Part shown: piece by piece, positions 34,555-44,779 of the stretch
How the letters are laid out: every line of letters starts with the position of its first letter
Numbering within the stretch: the first letter of the stretch is position 1
Assembly: GCA_020831765.1 (NCBI GenBank)
Contig: JAFIFY010000040.1
Span: 1-61,052, forward strand
Length of the DNA stretch: 61,052 nucleotides
Origin: Phycisphaeraceae bacterium
Lineage (GTDB): Bacteria > Planctomycetota > Phycisphaerae > Phycisphaerales > Phycisphaeraceae
Direction: 5' to 3'
Translations under genes and position numbers: made by a program
The notes under the pieces: model-generated
Databases searched by the model: none
Told to the model about the DNA's origin: nothing
What the model saw: the letters and a program-made list of their open reading frames with translations, nothing else

Positions 34555-35478
34555 GTGAATCAATCGACGGTGCGGATCGGAATCATCGGCGGAACGGGGC
34601 TGGACGAGGCTTTCGCTCAAGACCAGGGCGAATCTGTGGAATTGGATACGCCGTTCGGTAAACCGGCCGGGCCGATCCTTCGGATCAGGCGGCGGAAGGT
34701 CGAGCTGGCGATCCTCAAGCGTCACGGCCCGGGCCATCGGTTTCCGCCGCACAAGGTGCCGTTTCAGGCCAATATTTTCGCCATGAAGCTGCTGGGCGTG
34801 ACGCACATCATCGCCACGGGCGCGACCGGAAGCCTTCGCGAGGAAATCCGGCCCGGCGATCTGGTCATTGTCGATCAGGTGATTGATAGGACGTTCCGCC
34901 GCCCCGGCACCTTTTTCGACCATGCCGCCGTGCATGTGGAGCTGCCTTCGCCATTCTGCCCGGTGATGCGCCGCTGGTTGATCAACGCAGGACACCGATT
35001 GTTCGCAGGCGTCCCAGAGAGTGAGGCCCGCCCCCGGATTCATGAGCAGGGAACCTATGTCTGCATGGAAGGACCGCAGTTCTCGACCCGCGCTGAAAGC
35101 CTGATGCATCGGCAGTGGGGCGGCGACCTGATCGGGATGACCGCCATGCCCGAAGCCAAACTCGCGCGCGAGGCTGAGATCGCCTATGCGCTCATCGGTT
35201 TGCCTACGGATTACGACTGCTGGCGCGAAGCGGGGCACGCATCGGCGGGCGCGGATGAGGCGTCCATCCTCTCGATGGTGATCGCCAATCTCGAGCGTGC
35301 CGCCAATGCCAGCCTGCGCCTGATCGATGAGGCGATCAGCGATATCCATCCGCTTCAAGCTGAGCCCAGCCCGGCCCATGATGCCTTGAAGATGGCCATC
35401 TGGACCGCGCGCGACCGGATTGATGAAGATGAAAAGCGCAGACTGGCACCGCTCTGGGGGCGCTGGCTGGAGAGTTGA
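34555..35478 (+). CDS. mtnP: S-methyl-5'-thioadenosine / purine nucleoside phosphorylase
   Basis: This family phosphorolyses MTA or related nucleosides, releasing adenine for salvage. The 307-residue protein has GIIGGTGLDE at the start, TGATGSLREEIRPGDLVIVDQ, the MEGPQFSTRAES substrate loop, GMTAMPEAKLAREAE and the LPTDYDCW segment. TAMPEA plus the DYDCW context favours MTA phosphorylase over inosine phosphorylase, though substrate discrimination is not certain. GTG start with GGGAGG 8 bases upstream. It follows the M19 gene by 17 bases, so it is likely in the same operon. Confidence 0.9.
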   Translation: MNQSTVRIGIIGGTGLDEAFAQDQGESVELDTPFGKPAGPILRIRRRKVELAILKRHGPGHRFPPHKVPFQANIFAMKLLGVTHIIATGATGSLREEIRPGDLVIVDQVIDRTFRRPGTFFDHAAVHVELPSPFCPVMRRWLINAGHRLFAGVPESEARPRIHEQGTYVCMEGPQFSTRAESLMHRQWGGDLIGMTAMPEAKLAREAEIAYALIGLPTDYDCWREAGHASAGADEASILSMVIANLERAANASLRLIDEAISDIHPLQAEPSPAHDALKMAIWTARDRIDEDEKRRLAPLWGRWLES

Positions 35479-35507
35479 TCCGGGAGGCGATGGGGTTCGC
35501 CGTCGCT

Positions 35508-36320
35508 TCAGGTTTTCAGGAGGTGGCGGCGGATGAAACGTGCGGTGGCCTGTACCTCAAGTTCCTGGCCCAGGGCATGGCCGGCTTCATCGTTGATGAC
35601 CAGTTCCGACTGGACACCGGCCTCGGTGAGCTTCTGGTGGTAGGACTGGCCGTTCCAGAGCGGAACCTGTTCATCGAGGCGTCCGAAGACCAGGAGGTGA
35701 GGCGGCGCCTGGGGATGAACGTGATACACCGGGCTGGCGGCGCGGGCCACATCCATGCGTTCTTCATAGGGGCCGCCGATCAGTGCCGTCACCAGCGGGT
35801 GGATACCCACGCCGGGGTTGGGATCGGTCGCCGCGCGGACAAAGTCCGTCGGGCCGCACCAGTTGACCACGGCGGTGACGGCCGTGGATTGATCGTGGTG
35901 GGGGCCATCGCCTTCCCATTGCGGCTGATCGGCGGTCAGGCCCATGAGTGAAACCAGGTGCCCGCCCGCCGAGATGCCCCAGACGACGATCCGACCGGCA
36001 TCGAAGTTGTAAGTCGAGGCATGGGCCCGAAGCCAGCGGAGCATGGTCTTGCAGTCATGCAGGCAGGCGGGAAAGGGGGCCTCGCCGCTGAATCGGTAGG
36101 TCGTGGCCGCCACGGCGATGCCCTCATCGAACAGACGCGGCGCAAAGGGCGGCCGATACTGCGTTCCCTGTTTCCAGCCGCCCCCGTGGACATACATCAC
36201 CAGGGGCGTCGGACGATCGGAGCGCGGCAGGTAAAGATCCGCGACCAGTTCCCGTTGGCCGTTGGCCGTTGGCACGCGAGCCACCGGCACCTCAAGCAAC
36301 ACCCGATGTTCACTGGGCAT
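35508..36320 (-). CDS. Alpha/beta-hydrolase, esterase/lipase-like (BD-FAE group)
   Basis: The 270-residue product has the HGGGW oxyanion motif at about 45-49, GISAGG with Ser117, FGRLDEQVPLW carrying the Asp and an EAGHALG segment with the His. These resemble feruloyl/acetylxylan-type carbohydrate esterases. I chose the ATG at 36320 because GGAG lies 7 bases upstream; an ATG at 36395 would add a hydrophobic leader (LVAALPVAWIVPCLAA) and make the protein secreted, but lacks a ribosome binding site. The gene lies convergent to mtnP. Confidence 0.82.
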   Translation of the reverse strand: MPSEHRVLLEVPVARVPTANGQRELVADLYLPRSDRPTPLVMYVHGGGWKQGTQYRPPFAPRLFDEGIAVAATTYRFSGEAPFPACLHDCKTMLRWLRAHASTYNFDAGRIVVWGISAGGHLVSLMGLTADQPQWEGDGPHHDQSTAVTAVVNWCGPTDFVRAATDPNPGVGIHPLVTALIGGPYEERMDVARAASPVYHVHPQAPPHLLVFGRLDEQVPLWNGQSYHQKLTEAGVQSELVINDEAGHALGQELEVQATARFIRRHLLKT

Positions 36321-36429
36321 GGAAGCACTCCAGGTCAGGCGATGCGCGGCAAGGCAGGGAACAATCCAGGCCACGGGCAACGCCGCCACGAGCATAGCAA
36401 CCGAATGCCGTGTGTCGCTATCGCGCGAA

Positions 36430-38622
36430 TCAGATGTCGTATTCGAACTGCCGCGCCAGCAGGTCCAGAACCTTCATCGCGGCGTGGGCGATGACTGTAC
36501 CGGGGCCGAAGATCGCCACCGCTCCGGCCTTATGGAGCGCATCGTAATCCTGTGGCGGAATGACGCCGCCGACCACGATCAGGATGTCCTCGCGGCCGAG
36601 CTCGGCCAGCGCTTTGCGCAGCGCGGGGACCAGGGTCAGATGCCCGGCGGCCAGCGAACTGACCGCGCAGATGTGGACATCGTTCTCCACCGCCTGCCGC
36701 GCGGTCTCCTCGGGGGTCTGGAAGAGCGGGCCGACATCGACATCAAAACCCAGGTCGGCATAGGCGCTTGCGACCACCTTCTGACCGCGATCATGTCCAT
36801 CCTGACCCATCTTGGCGATCAGAATGCGCGGCCGACGGCCTTCAAGCTCTTCAAACTTCTCAACGCGATCGAGTACTTGTCGGACCATATCGCTCTGAGC
36901 ACCCACTTCTCCGGCATAGACGCCGCTGATGGTCTGGATATCGGCCTGGTGGCGGCCATAGACCTCCTCCAGGGCATTGGAAATCTCGCCAACGGTCGCC
37001 ATGGCCCGCGCTGCATCCACACAAAGCTCCAGCAGGTTACCCTCGCCCGAACGCGCTGCTTCGGTCAGCCGCGCCAACTCCCGCTTGACCGCGCCATCAT
37101 CGCGCATCGCGCGAAGCTCGGCCAAACGCTTGACCTGCGCTTCGAGCACCACAGTGTTGTCCACCTTCAGCACATCAATTTGCTCTTCGGTGTCCAGTCG
37201 ATACTTGTTGACGCCCACCACGGTCTGGCGGCCGGAGTCGATCCGGGCCTGCGTTCGCGCCGCCGCCTCCTCGATGCGCAGCTTTGGAATGCCTTTTTCG
37301 ATGGCTTTGGCCATGCCGCCCAGGTCTTCCACCTCCTGGATATGCGCCCACGCTTTCGTGGCCAGTTCGTGAGTCAGTCGCTCGACGTAGTAGCTGCCGC
37401 CCCATGCATCGACCACCTTGCAGGTATCGGTCTCCTGCTGGAGGAAGAGTTGGGTGTTTCTGGCGATCCGGGCCGAGAAGTCGGTCGGCAGGGCCAGCGC
37501 TTCATCCAGGGCATTGGTGTGCAGGCTCTGGGTATGGCCCTGGGTCGCGGCCATGGCCTCGATGCAGGTTCGCACCACGTTGTTGTAGACATCCTGAGCC
37601 GTCAGGCTCCAGCCGCTGGTCTGGCTGTGTGTTCGCAGCGACATGCTCTTGGGGTTCTTGGGCTCGAATCGTTTGATGAGCTTGGCCCAGAGCATGCGCG
37701 CGGCACGAAGCTTGGCGATCTCCATGAAGAAGTTCATGCCCACCGCCCAGAAGAAGCTCAACCGAGGCGCAAAGGCATCGACGGTCAAGCCCGCCTTGAG
37801 ACCGCTGCGCACATATTCCACACCATCGGCCAGCGTGTAGGCCAGCTCCAGGTCGGCCGTCGCCCCGGCTTCCTGCATGTGGTAGCCCGAGATGCTGATG
37901 CTGTTGAACCGGGGCATCCGCTTGCTGGTGAAGGCGAAGATGTCCGAGATGATCCGCATGCTGGGTTCGGGCGGATAGATGTAGGTATTGCGGACCATGA
38001 ATTCCTTGAGGATGTCGTTCTGGATGGTGCCCGAGAGCTGCTCGGGCTTCACGCCCTGTTCCTCGGCGGCGAGGATGTAGAGCGCCATCACCGGCAGGAC
38101 AGCACCGTTCATGGTCATCGAGACGCTCATCTTGTCCAGCGGAATGCCATCAAATAGAATGCGCATATCCAGGATCGAATCGATCGCCACACCGGCCATG
38201 CCCACATCGCCGGGCACGCGCGGATGGTCCGAGTCATAGCCACGGTGCGTGGCCAGATCGAAGGCGATGCTCAGGCCCTTCTGGCCGGCCGTGAGATTGC
38301 GGCGATAGAACGCGTTGGACTCCTCGGCGGTGGAAAAGCCGGCGTATTGCCGCACGGTCCAAGGCTGGAGCACGTACATGGTCGCATAGGGGCCGCGCAG
38401 AAATGGCGGCAGGCCGGGCATCGTGTTCAGATGCTCGATGCCATCGAGGTCGCGGCCGGTGAACAGCGGCTTGACCGGAATCTTCTCGGCGGTATTCCAG
38501 TGCAGTTCATCGGTATCGCGGCCCAGGGCGCGATCGGCACGGTCTTTCCAGGTCTCGATCGTGTCCGAATCGCGGCGGGAGGATTTCAGAGCCACTTGCG
38601 TATAGTCAGGAATCGCACTCAT
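36430..38622 (-). CDS. mutB: Methylmalonyl-CoA mutase, large (catalytic) subunit
   Basis: MutB interconverts (R)-methylmalonyl-CoA and succinyl-CoA with adenosylcobalamin. The 730-residue protein has the barrel blocks [21 protein letters not shown] (N-terminal half [11 protein letters not shown]), [42 protein letters not shown], and [26 protein letters not shown] (split). The C-terminal B12-binding domain carries GQDGHDRG, whose His coordinates cobalt, and FGPGT. It starts at ATG 38622, sharing one base with the mutA stop (TGATG), so the subunits are coupled. Neither an epimerase nor a MeaB chaperone is in the window. Confidence 0.95.
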   Translation of the reverse strand: MSAIPDYTQVALKSSRRDSDTIETWKDRADRALGRDTDELHWNTAEKIPVKPLFTGRDLDGIEHLNTMPGLPPFLRGPYATMYVLQPWTVRQYAGFSTAEESNAFYRRNLTAGQKGLSIAFDLATHRGYDSDHPRVPGDVGMAGVAIDSILDMRILFDGIPLDKMSVSMTMNGAVLPVMALYILAAEEQGVKPEQLSGTIQNDILKEFMVRNTYIYPPEPSMRIISDIFAFTSKRMPRFNSISISGYHMQEAGATADLELAYTLADGVEYVRSGLKAGLTVDAFAPRLSFFWAVGMNFFMEIAKLRAARMLWAKLIKRFEPKNPKSMSLRTHSQTSGWSLTAQDVYNNVVRTCIEAMAATQGHTQSLHTNALDEALALPTDFSARIARNTQLFLQQETDTCKVVDAWGGSYYVERLTHELATKAWAHIQEVEDLGGMAKAIEKGIPKLRIEEAAARTQARIDSGRQTVVGVNKYRLDTEEQIDVLKVDNTVVLEAQVKRLAELRAMRDDGAVKRELARLTEAARSGEGNLLELCVDAARAMATVGEISNALEEVYGRHQADIQTISGVYAGEVGAQSDMVRQVLDRVEKFEELEGRRPRILIAKMGQDGHDRGQKVVASAYADLGFDVDVGPLFQTPEETARQAVENDVHICAVSSLAAGHLTLVPALRKALAELGREDILIVVGGVIPPQDYDALHKAGAVAIFGPGTVIAHAAMKVLDLLARQFEYDI

Positions 38623-40751
38623 CAAAGAACGCCCTCCTCGCGAAGCAGGTCGCGAAGTGTGGAAAGAACATCACATCGAATGAAAATAAACCGATCCACG
38701 CCCGCCTCCCGATAGATGACTTCGTTGGAACCCGGGTGCCCGGCCAGGATCAGGTCGCGGGCACCGGCCCGCCGCAGCGCGGGGCCGACCTTCCCGACCA
38801 TCTCCTGATAAACCGGATCGCTCGAACAGATCACGGCGATTTTGGCGCCGCTGGCCCGGAACGACTCGGCCGCCGCGTCGGCGTCGGCAAAGCCATTGTT
38901 GCCGATCACCTCGAACCCGCCGGCCTCGAAGAAGTTGCGGCTGTAGGTCGCGCGGGCGATATGTGCGGCCACCGGGCCGAGATTGGCCAGGAACACCTTC
39001 GGCCGCGCACCGGTCCGTTCCATGTAGGCATCGCTGGCATCGCGAAGCTGCTCGAAGGGCTCGGCATAAGGATGCGGCGAAAGTGGGGGCTGGGTGATTG
39101 GCGCTGGGTCCGGCACCAGCGCCTTATGGATATCGGCCAACGAGGCATCGCCGCCGGCGGCATCCACCGCCGCTTCCATGATCGCGCCGGGCCTGCCCGA
39201 TGACAGGGCGCGGCTGACGATGGTGCAGGCGACCTGGCCGCCGGTCTGCTCGCCGCGCGCTGAACGCCTGGCCATGGCGGCGTGTCGGATCCCAGCAAAA
39301 TCCGGCGCGGTGCGCACCACCGGCTTCTCGCCGAGGTTGGGAAACTCGCTGACACCGGTGATCGGGTCCTTGCGCGTCGAAAGATTTTTGAGCCGGGGTT
39401 TGAACGCCGAATCAATCTGCTGGGCGATCCAGCCATCCGCCAGCGCCTCGGCCATGCCGCCTTGCTGTTCGACCTGTTGGAAGACCTGCCAGGACTTCTC
39501 GGCCAGTTCATCGGTAAGGCTTTCCAGCATCCAGCAACCACCGGCCGGATCGACCACCCGCAGCAGGTGCGATTCCTCCTGGAGGATGATGGCGGTATTG
39601 CGCGCGATGCGGCGGGCAAGGTCATCCGGCAGGCCGATGGCCTTGTCGAACGGCTCGGAGGTGATGGTCTGTGCGCCGCCCACGGCCGCGGTGAAACAGC
39701 AGACGGTGTTGCGCAGCATGTTGACCCACGGATCGCGCGCGGTGATCACGCGCTTGCTCATTCGGGCGTGCATGCGCATCGGTGCTTCATCGGGATCGAT
39801 GCCCGCGGCGCTGAGCACCGAAGCCCAGAGTTTGCGGGCCGCGCGAAGCTTGGCGATCGCGAGAAACTGATTACATCCAAGGCTGTAGGCAAAGCGAATC
39901 TGCCGGGCTGCATCGAGGATGGACATGCCCCGGTCGGTCATGGCGCGCAGGTAGCAGACGGCGGTGGCCATGGAGAAACCCAGGTCCTGTGCCGCGTGCG
40001 CTCCGGCGTGATGGTAGGGGCCAGAGCCCACGCGCACCGCCGTCATGCCCGGCGCGTGGCGATTCGTCCAGGCCGCCAGTTCGGCCATCTGCCCCAGCGC
40101 CTGCTGGATCGAGCAGGGCAGTCGTCCATCGCGTGCCAGCACGGCCAGCGGATCGGCGTTGAAAGCGCCGCTGACCTTGTCGAGGCTGAGCCCGCGCGTC
40201 TGCCAGAGCGAAGCGAGCATCGCCGCCGCCGGGAGGAACGCCGCGCCCGCTTCCAGGTGGATACCGACCATATCCAGATGCACACCCGCCAGGACCAGAT
40301 CGAGATCCTGCCGGGCGTAGATGGGTAGGCCATCGCGGCCGACCAGATGTCGTGCTTCTTCCATTTCAGGGTCAAGCAGATTCCTCGCCGCGGCATCGAG
40401 GCGTAGCAGCAGGCTGTTCACGCCGCGCTCCAGGTCGGTGAGTATCGCGGCCTGCGTCAGTGCCAGATCGGGGTGCATGTGTTCCTGGCACAGTTCCCAG
40501 CCGGTGACGGCGTTGCCCAACAGACCACCGCCGCGCGTCGTCGGAGCCATCCCGGGAAACCCGGAGGGATCGCCTTGCGCATCCCAGTGCTGGGCACAGT
40601 AAACCGGCTGGATGCCAATGCCTTCGTAGGTCTGGCTGACCAGTCGCTTTTCGAACGGCGCGCCTTTGAGATCGGTTTCCACGACCTGCCGCCACTCTTC
40701 GTAGCTGACGGGCGGAAAATCCTCAAGCAATTCCAGTTCGCTCGTGATCAT
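38622..40751 (-). CDS. mutA: Methylmalonyl-CoA mutase, small subunit
   Basis: This 709-residue subunit pairs with MutB. It has the mutase barrel ([51 protein letters not shown] region) and a B12-like C-terminal domain, but the DxHxxG cobalt-ligand motif of MutB is absent (the equivalent region reads [27 protein letters not shown]; shown here as [15 protein letters not shown]), as is normal for the non-catalytic small subunit. The ATG at 40751 has AAGGA about 11 bases upstream and gives a typical length; the upstream extension has no family similarity. Confidence 0.92.
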   Translation of the reverse strand: MITSELELLEDFPPVSYEEWRQVVETDLKGAPFEKRLVSQTYEGIGIQPVYCAQHWDAQGDPSGFPGMAPTTRGGGLLGNAVTGWELCQEHMHPDLALTQAAILTDLERGVNSLLLRLDAAARNLLDPEMEEARHLVGRDGLPIYARQDLDLVLAGVHLDMVGIHLEAGAAFLPAAAMLASLWQTRGLSLDKVSGAFNADPLAVLARDGRLPCSIQQALGQMAELAAWTNRHAPGMTAVRVGSGPYHHAGAHAAQDLGFSMATAVCYLRAMTDRGMSILDAARQIRFAYSLGCNQFLAIAKLRAARKLWASVLSAAGIDPDEAPMRMHARMSKRVITARDPWVNMLRNTVCCFTAAVGGAQTITSEPFDKAIGLPDDLARRIARNTAIILQEESHLLRVVDPAGGCWMLESLTDELAEKSWQVFQQVEQQGGMAEALADGWIAQQIDSAFKPRLKNLSTRKDPITGVSEFPNLGEKPVVRTAPDFAGIRHAAMARRSARGEQTGGQVACTIVSRALSSGRPGAIMEAAVDAAGGDASLADIHKALVPDPAPITQPPLSPHPYAEPFEQLRDASDAYMERTGARPKVFLANLGPVAAHIARATYSRNFFEAGGFEVIGNNGFADADAAAESFRASGAKIAVICSSDPVYQEMVGKVGPALRRAGARDLILAGHPGSNEVIYREAGVDRFIFIRCDVLSTLRDLLREEGVL

Positions 40752-41139
40752 CGGTGTGAATCCTTGTTTTCCAGGCGCCCATGCGCGGCGGCGCTTCCGC
40801 TTGGGCGTACAAATGGTGGCGTTACGCTCCCATGGGTCGGTCCGAAGCCGTTCCGGTCGCGGCTGGGCAGGCATTATAGCAAAAATCGGATGCGTTAGTC
40901 GCTTGAGTGAATTTTTCTGGATCATCGGGTCAGGAATTGAAATCCGGGGCCACCACCTTATGCCGTAAAGTATGAATCGATATTGATTTAGCTCCTTCAT
41001 TCCTGACTGGAGGGCGAATGATCCGCTTGACTTCTCCCTGATAAGCGATTATCAATAACCAGGTGTTTCGAAAGTCGCTTCCACAGTGGTGTCCGCTGGC
41101 AGGCAGGACTGTGTTTCGGGTGTGCCAAGGAGTGAAATC
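40752..41139. other. Divergent intergenic region between mutA and the PEP-CTERM protein gene
   Basis: These 388 bases are AT-richer than the flanking genes (notably 40870-40990) and hold the promoters of two divergent units. I saw no cobalamin riboswitch, no RNA gene and no convincing sigma-70 pair. A perfect 6-base inverted repeat with a 4-base spacer lies at 41039-41054. Confidence 0.55.
41039..41054. promoter_or_regulatory. Candidate operator dyad, TGATAA-N4-TTATCA
   Basis: The 16 bases TGATAAGCGATTATCA have perfect 6-base arms around a 4-base spacer, 86 bases before the GTG start at 41140. The arms match half-sites of Fur-type boxes, but the spacing is one base longer than the usual 7-1-7 layout, so the regulator is uncertain. 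Confidence 0.35.
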
Positions 41140-42054
41140 GTGCTGGATCGAACTTACCTGCGGGCGACGATTGGGGTGCTGGTCTGCGGGCTCGCCGCCG
41201 CGACCGCCAGTGCCCAGCCCTGGGATTACACCGAAGGCCATGTGGACAAGGCGTTGCGCTATGAGCATGGCCAACTTCGCTGGGTTTACATGTTCGATTC
41301 CGGTGCGGTGCTCGATGGCACCCCGGTCCCCAGCGCGGGAACCATTTTCGAGACCGATCAGGTCGTGACCGTGGTTCCCGAGTTTCGGGAGATCGCCTCG
41401 CCATTTGATATTCCTTTTCTTGGCGTACAGGTCGATGACCCGATCTGGACATTGCCGCCCAATTTTGTGCCGGGCGTTCCGGAGCTTGGGTTCGATACCG
41501 GCAATCTCGTGGCTACGGATTGGAGCGGCAAGATGACGTTGTCGCTGGAGTCGGTGTCCGGACCGGGCGAGTTCGCCATCTGGCAGACCACCGGGCCGGG
41601 CCAGTTCGTCCACTATTGGTCATCGCTGGAACCGTACAACACGCCCTTTGAAGCATTCGTACCCGACCACACGCATTTCTCGATGGGTTTCACCGCCCCG
41701 GGCTATTACCAAGTCGAGCTCAAGGTACTGGGCACCTTGGTCGGTGGTCAGGAGATATCAGGCATCAACACATTCACCTTCCGCGTGGAGCCGGTGCCTT
41801 TCCTGCCCGGCGATGCCAACCTCGATGGCGTGGTCGATGATCTGGACCTTGCGATCGTTCAGGCCAATTTCGGTCAGCTCGTCTCAGGCTGGTCGGACGG
41901 GGATTTCACCGGAGATGGCCGCGTCAGTCTGCGGGATGCATTCATCCTCTCCGAAAACTATTCGCCAATTTCAATGACCATGATTCCGGAACCGGTCAGC
42001 CTTGCGGTTCTGGGTTTGGGTGCTCTTGTGCTGATGGGGCGGAGCGTGCGGTGA
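41140..42054 (+). CDS. Secreted PEP-CTERM protein with dockerin-like repeat
   Basis: The 304-residue protein starts at GTG 41140, which has AAGGAG 7 bases upstream; an upstream ATG at 41086 lacks this. The signal peptide (TYLRATIGVLVCGLAAATASA) is followed by a beta-rich region containing a choice-of-anchor-like pattern (HVDKALRYEHGQLRWVYMF split: HVDKALRYEH), a dockerin-like pair of EF motifs (GDANLDGVVDDLDLAI, then GDFTGDGRVSLRDAF) and a C-terminal PEP-CTERM tail (IPEPVSLAVLGLGALVLMG plus a short basic end). Such tails are cut and anchored by an exosortase. The biological role is unknown. A rho-independent terminator follows. Confidence 0.85.
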   Translation: MLDRTYLRATIGVLVCGLAAATASAQPWDYTEGHVDKALRYEHGQLRWVYMFDSGAVLDGTPVPSAGTIFETDQVVTVVPEFREIASPFDIPFLGVQVDDPIWTLPPNFVPGVPELGFDTGNLVATDWSGKMTLSLESVSGPGEFAIWQTTGPGQFVHYWSSLEPYNTPFEAFVPDHTHFSMGFTAPGYYQVELKVLGTLVGGQEISGINTFTFRVEPVPFLPGDANLDGVVDDLDLAIVQANFGQLVSGWSDGDFTGDGRVSLRDAFILSENYSPISMTMIPEPVSLAVLGLGALVLMGRSVR

Positions 42055-42077
42055 AGGAAGGCGCATGACCCTCATGC

Positions 42078-42111
42078 AAAGCCCGCCATGCCATGTGCCG
42101 CGGGCTTTTTT
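42078..42111 (+). terminator. Rho-independent terminator
   Basis: A perfect 9-base stem (AAAGCCCGC at 42078-42086 with GCGGGCTTT at 42100-42108), a 13-base loop and a T-run through 42111 lie 24 bases after the PEP-CTERM protein stop. It ends that transcript before the next plus-strand gene. Confidence 0.88.
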
Positions 42112-42144
42112 CTTGCGGATTCGCCTGTACGGGGCCTGAAGCCG

Positions 42145-44739
42145 ATGAGTGATGCCAGACCGATTCATTGGCGCTTTTACAGCGCTGCCCTGGGGCTGGC
42201 GTTGGTCAGTGGCATGGCGGCCCTGAGCCATCAACTGCTCTGGACACGTCGATTGATCGATCTCCTGGGCGCTGGTCATGAGTCTTCAGCTCGTGTCTTT
42301 GGGGCGTTCTTCCTTGGCCTGGCGTTGGGCGCGGCGGCGGCATCGGGGCTGCTTCGGCGGGTAAACAGGCCGTGGCGTTGGATCGCCTCGATCGAACTTG
42401 CCGTGATACTTCTGAGCCTGCCGGCTCTGCTGCTTCCACGGTGGACCGGATGGATATGGCCGTGGCTGGGCGAGGCCGGCCTTGTGGGTTGGCAGGGCGG
42501 CGCGGTTAAGCTGGTGGCATCGCTGATCGTCGTCCTGCCTCCGGCCACGGCGATGGGAATGACGCTGCCGATCCTGGTTCCCGCTGTGCTGCGCGGCGGT
42601 GCCCAGCTTGGCCGACATGGCACGTGGATATACGCCATCAACACGCTTGGCGGCGTCATCGGACTGGGACTGGTCATGCTGGCGTTGCTCCAGTGGCTGG
42701 GTGCCTGGGGTTCCATGATCGCGGCCATGGGGATGAACGCCATCGTCGTGCTCTGGGCGTTGCTCCTCGATCGCTGGGACCAGCCCAGGACCATGGCAAG
42801 CGCCGGACCCACCGCAACCAGCACGCCCATCAGTCCCGATGTGCGGCGATGGTCAATGATTCTGGCGTTCATGTCCGGTTTTGCGATCCTGGGCTTTGAG
42901 GTGGCCGCGCTCCAGGTGCTCATGCTGGTTGCGCCGCTTTCCTTCTATGCCCCAAGCGCCATTCTGATGGTGATCATTTTCATTCTCGCGTTGGGCGCGG
43001 CGATCGCACCGGCGCTTAGACGTGGCATCGGCTCGTCCATCGGGCTGATGATTGGTGTCCTGATCCTCGCCGGCATCTTGACCGTCACCACGCCGCCGTG
43101 GTTCTTTCAGGTGGCCGAGCAGACGGGAGAACTCGTTTCAGCACCCAGCCTCGGTCGCTGGTTCTTGAACCTTGCCATCCTCACGGCGTTGAGTCTGGGG
43201 CCGGCGATGCTGCCCGCGGCCCTGGTGTTTCCGCTCATCCTCGGCTGGGTCAGCGCTGAAGGGGACCGGGGTGGCCGGACGCTGGGTTGGCTGCTGGCCG
43301 CGAACGGGATCGGTGGATTGCTCGGAGCGGAGTTTGCCTATCGGCTCTTGTTGCCGATGCTGGGACCGCATCAGACGATTGGTGTGATCGGCCTGCTTTA
43401 CCTGTTCAGTGGCCTGGCCCTGGCGATCCACATGGCACGGCCTCGCTGGATACCGGTGTTGCCGACGGTGGCGGCCACGGTGGCCTGCGTTCTGATGATC
43501 ACGATGGTGCTTGGCGACTTGCCCTTGTTCAACCAGCGTATGGGTTGGACCGCGCTTGCCCAGCGAAGCGGCCGCGAGGGAACGGTTGCGGTGATCGAGG
43601 GCGTGGGCCTGGGCCGATCCATGCTGATGAGCAATCAATACGTACTCGGCGGGACGGCCGCGCGATGGGACCAGGAGCGTCAGGCGCATCTTCCGATGTT
43701 GCTTCATCCGCAACCAAAACGAGTGGCCGCGATCGGTCTGGCCACGGGCATCACACCCGGCGCGGCACTCCAGCATCGGGCGGTTGAATCGGTGACGGCG
43801 ATTGAACTTTCGCCGCTGGTGATCGAACTGGCTGAACATTACTTCGCGGAATACAACGGAAATATTGTTGGTGACCCCAGAGCGCGCATCATCGTCGAGG
43901 ATGGACGAACCTACATCGCCTCGGCCCGGGAGCAGTTCGATGTCGTCCTTGGCGATCTCTTTCTCCCATGGGGGCCGGGCGAAGCGAGGCTGTACAGCCG
44001 TGAGCACTTCGAAGCCGTGAAGATGTCGCTGGCTCCTGGAGGTGTTTTCTGCCAGTGGCTTGCCATGTATCAGCTTACGCCCGAGCAGTTTCGAAGCATC
44101 GCCGCGACATTCCAGAGGGTTTTTCCCCGAACCCATGTCGTGATCGGCGGCTTTCAGTCCCATCAGCCGATGCTTGGTCTTGTGGGATTCAAGGATGCCC
44201 AATGGGATTGGCAGGTGATCGAGGCCCGTACGCGGGAGGTCAGGGATGATGGAATTGGCGATCCGCTTGCGCGCTGGGCGGCGGGCTTGAGACTGCTTCA
44301 CCTCGGCGAACTGGCGGAAGCGTCCGTGCTTGCGGCTGGCCCGGGATCCGCGTCGTCGGGATCGGAACTTCCTGGCGCGATGCTTCCGGGGGACAGGCTT
44401 CCGGGGGTGCGGATCAATACGTTGGACAATATGTGGGTTGAGCTGGATGCGGGTTTGAGGCGATTGACCCAGCGCCCTGATCAGGTTTATCACATCGGGC
44501 CACGTTGGTTGAACGAATTGAATCGACTGGAGGGGAGCTTCCTTCCAGCCGAGGGGTTGAGTGAATCGGCCAGACTTCGCGGGAAGTTGATCGCGTGGGA
44601 TCTGATGCCGGTGTCAGCAAGGGATCAGTCGGGACTGATAGACCTTTACAGTCGCATGCCTTTTGATCTGATCGGTGATGCCCAAGGGGATCCAACGAGA
44701 TGGCCCGGCGATCGGCGAGTCCTGGGGCCTGGCCGGTGA
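42145..44739 (+). CDS. Fused polytopic membrane protein / spermidine-synthase-like methyltransferase fold
   Basis: The 864-residue protein has about 12 or more hydrophobic helices in residues 1-470 (MFS-like layout, starting YSAALGLALVSGMAAL and including ASGLLRRVNRPWRWIASIELAV; second quoted piece trimmed to SGLLRRVNRPW) and a C-terminal Rossmann domain with IGLATGITPGAAL near 527 and AIELSPLVIELAEHYF, then DGRTYIASAREQFDVVLGD. This is the fused 'spermine/spermidine synthase-like' family found in many bacteria, in which the membrane domain replaces the usual N-terminal part. Polyamine synthesis is not proven for these fusions. ATG at 42145 lacks a strong ribosome binding site. Confidence 0.82.
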   Translation: MSDARPIHWRFYSAALGLALVSGMAALSHQLLWTRRLIDLLGAGHESSARVFGAFFLGLALGAAAASGLLRRVNRPWRWIASIELAVILLSLPALLLPRWTGWIWPWLGEAGLVGWQGGAVKLVASLIVVLPPATAMGMTLPILVPAVLRGGAQLGRHGTWIYAINTLGGVIGLGLVMLALLQWLGAWGSMIAAMGMNAIVVLWALLLDRWDQPRTMASAGPTATSTPISPDVRRWSMILAFMSGFAILGFEVAALQVLMLVAPLSFYAPSAILMVIIFILALGAAIAPALRRGIGSSIGLMIGVLILAGILTVTTPPWFFQVAEQTGELVSAPSLGRWFLNLAILTALSLGPAMLPAALVFPLILGWVSAEGDRGGRTLGWLLAANGIGGLLGAEFAYRLLLPMLGPHQTIGVIGLLYLFSGLALAIHMARPRWIPVLPTVAATVACVLMITMVLGDLPLFNQRMGWTALAQRSGREGTVAVIEGVGLGRSMLMSNQYVLGGTAARWDQERQAHLPMLLHPQPKRVAAIGLATGITPGAALQHRAVESVTAIELSPLVIELAEHYFAEYNGNIVGDPRARIIVEDGRTYIASAREQFDVVLGDLFLPWGPGEARLYSREHFEAVKMSLAPGGVFCQWLAMYQLTPEQFRSIAATFQRVFPRTHVVIGGFQSHQPMLGLVGFKDAQWDWQVIEARTREVRDDGIGDPLARWAAGLRLLHLGELAEASVLAAGPGSASSGSELPGAMLPGDRLPGVRINTLDNMWVELDAGLRRLTQRPDQVYHIGPRWLNELNRLEGSFLPAEGLSESARLRGKLIAWDLMPVSARDQSGLIDLYSRMPFDLIGDAQGDPTRWPGDRRVLGPGR

Positions 44740-44779
44740 TGGAAAATCTCCGGGCTCGGGCGGGCGGTCCGCTTTGGGT

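Noticed and set aside
36262-38157. 631-codon plus-strand frame over mutB
   Set aside because: MutB on the minus strand is unmistakable (B12 motif, barrel blocks); the other frame is a shadow.
38906-40328. Long frames over mutA in other phases
   Set aside because: The mutA protein matches the family end to end; the other frames carry no motif.
40752-41139. Possible cobalamin riboswitch before mutA
   Set aside because: I looked for a B12-box-like element upstream of mutA on the minus strand and saw nothing convincing.
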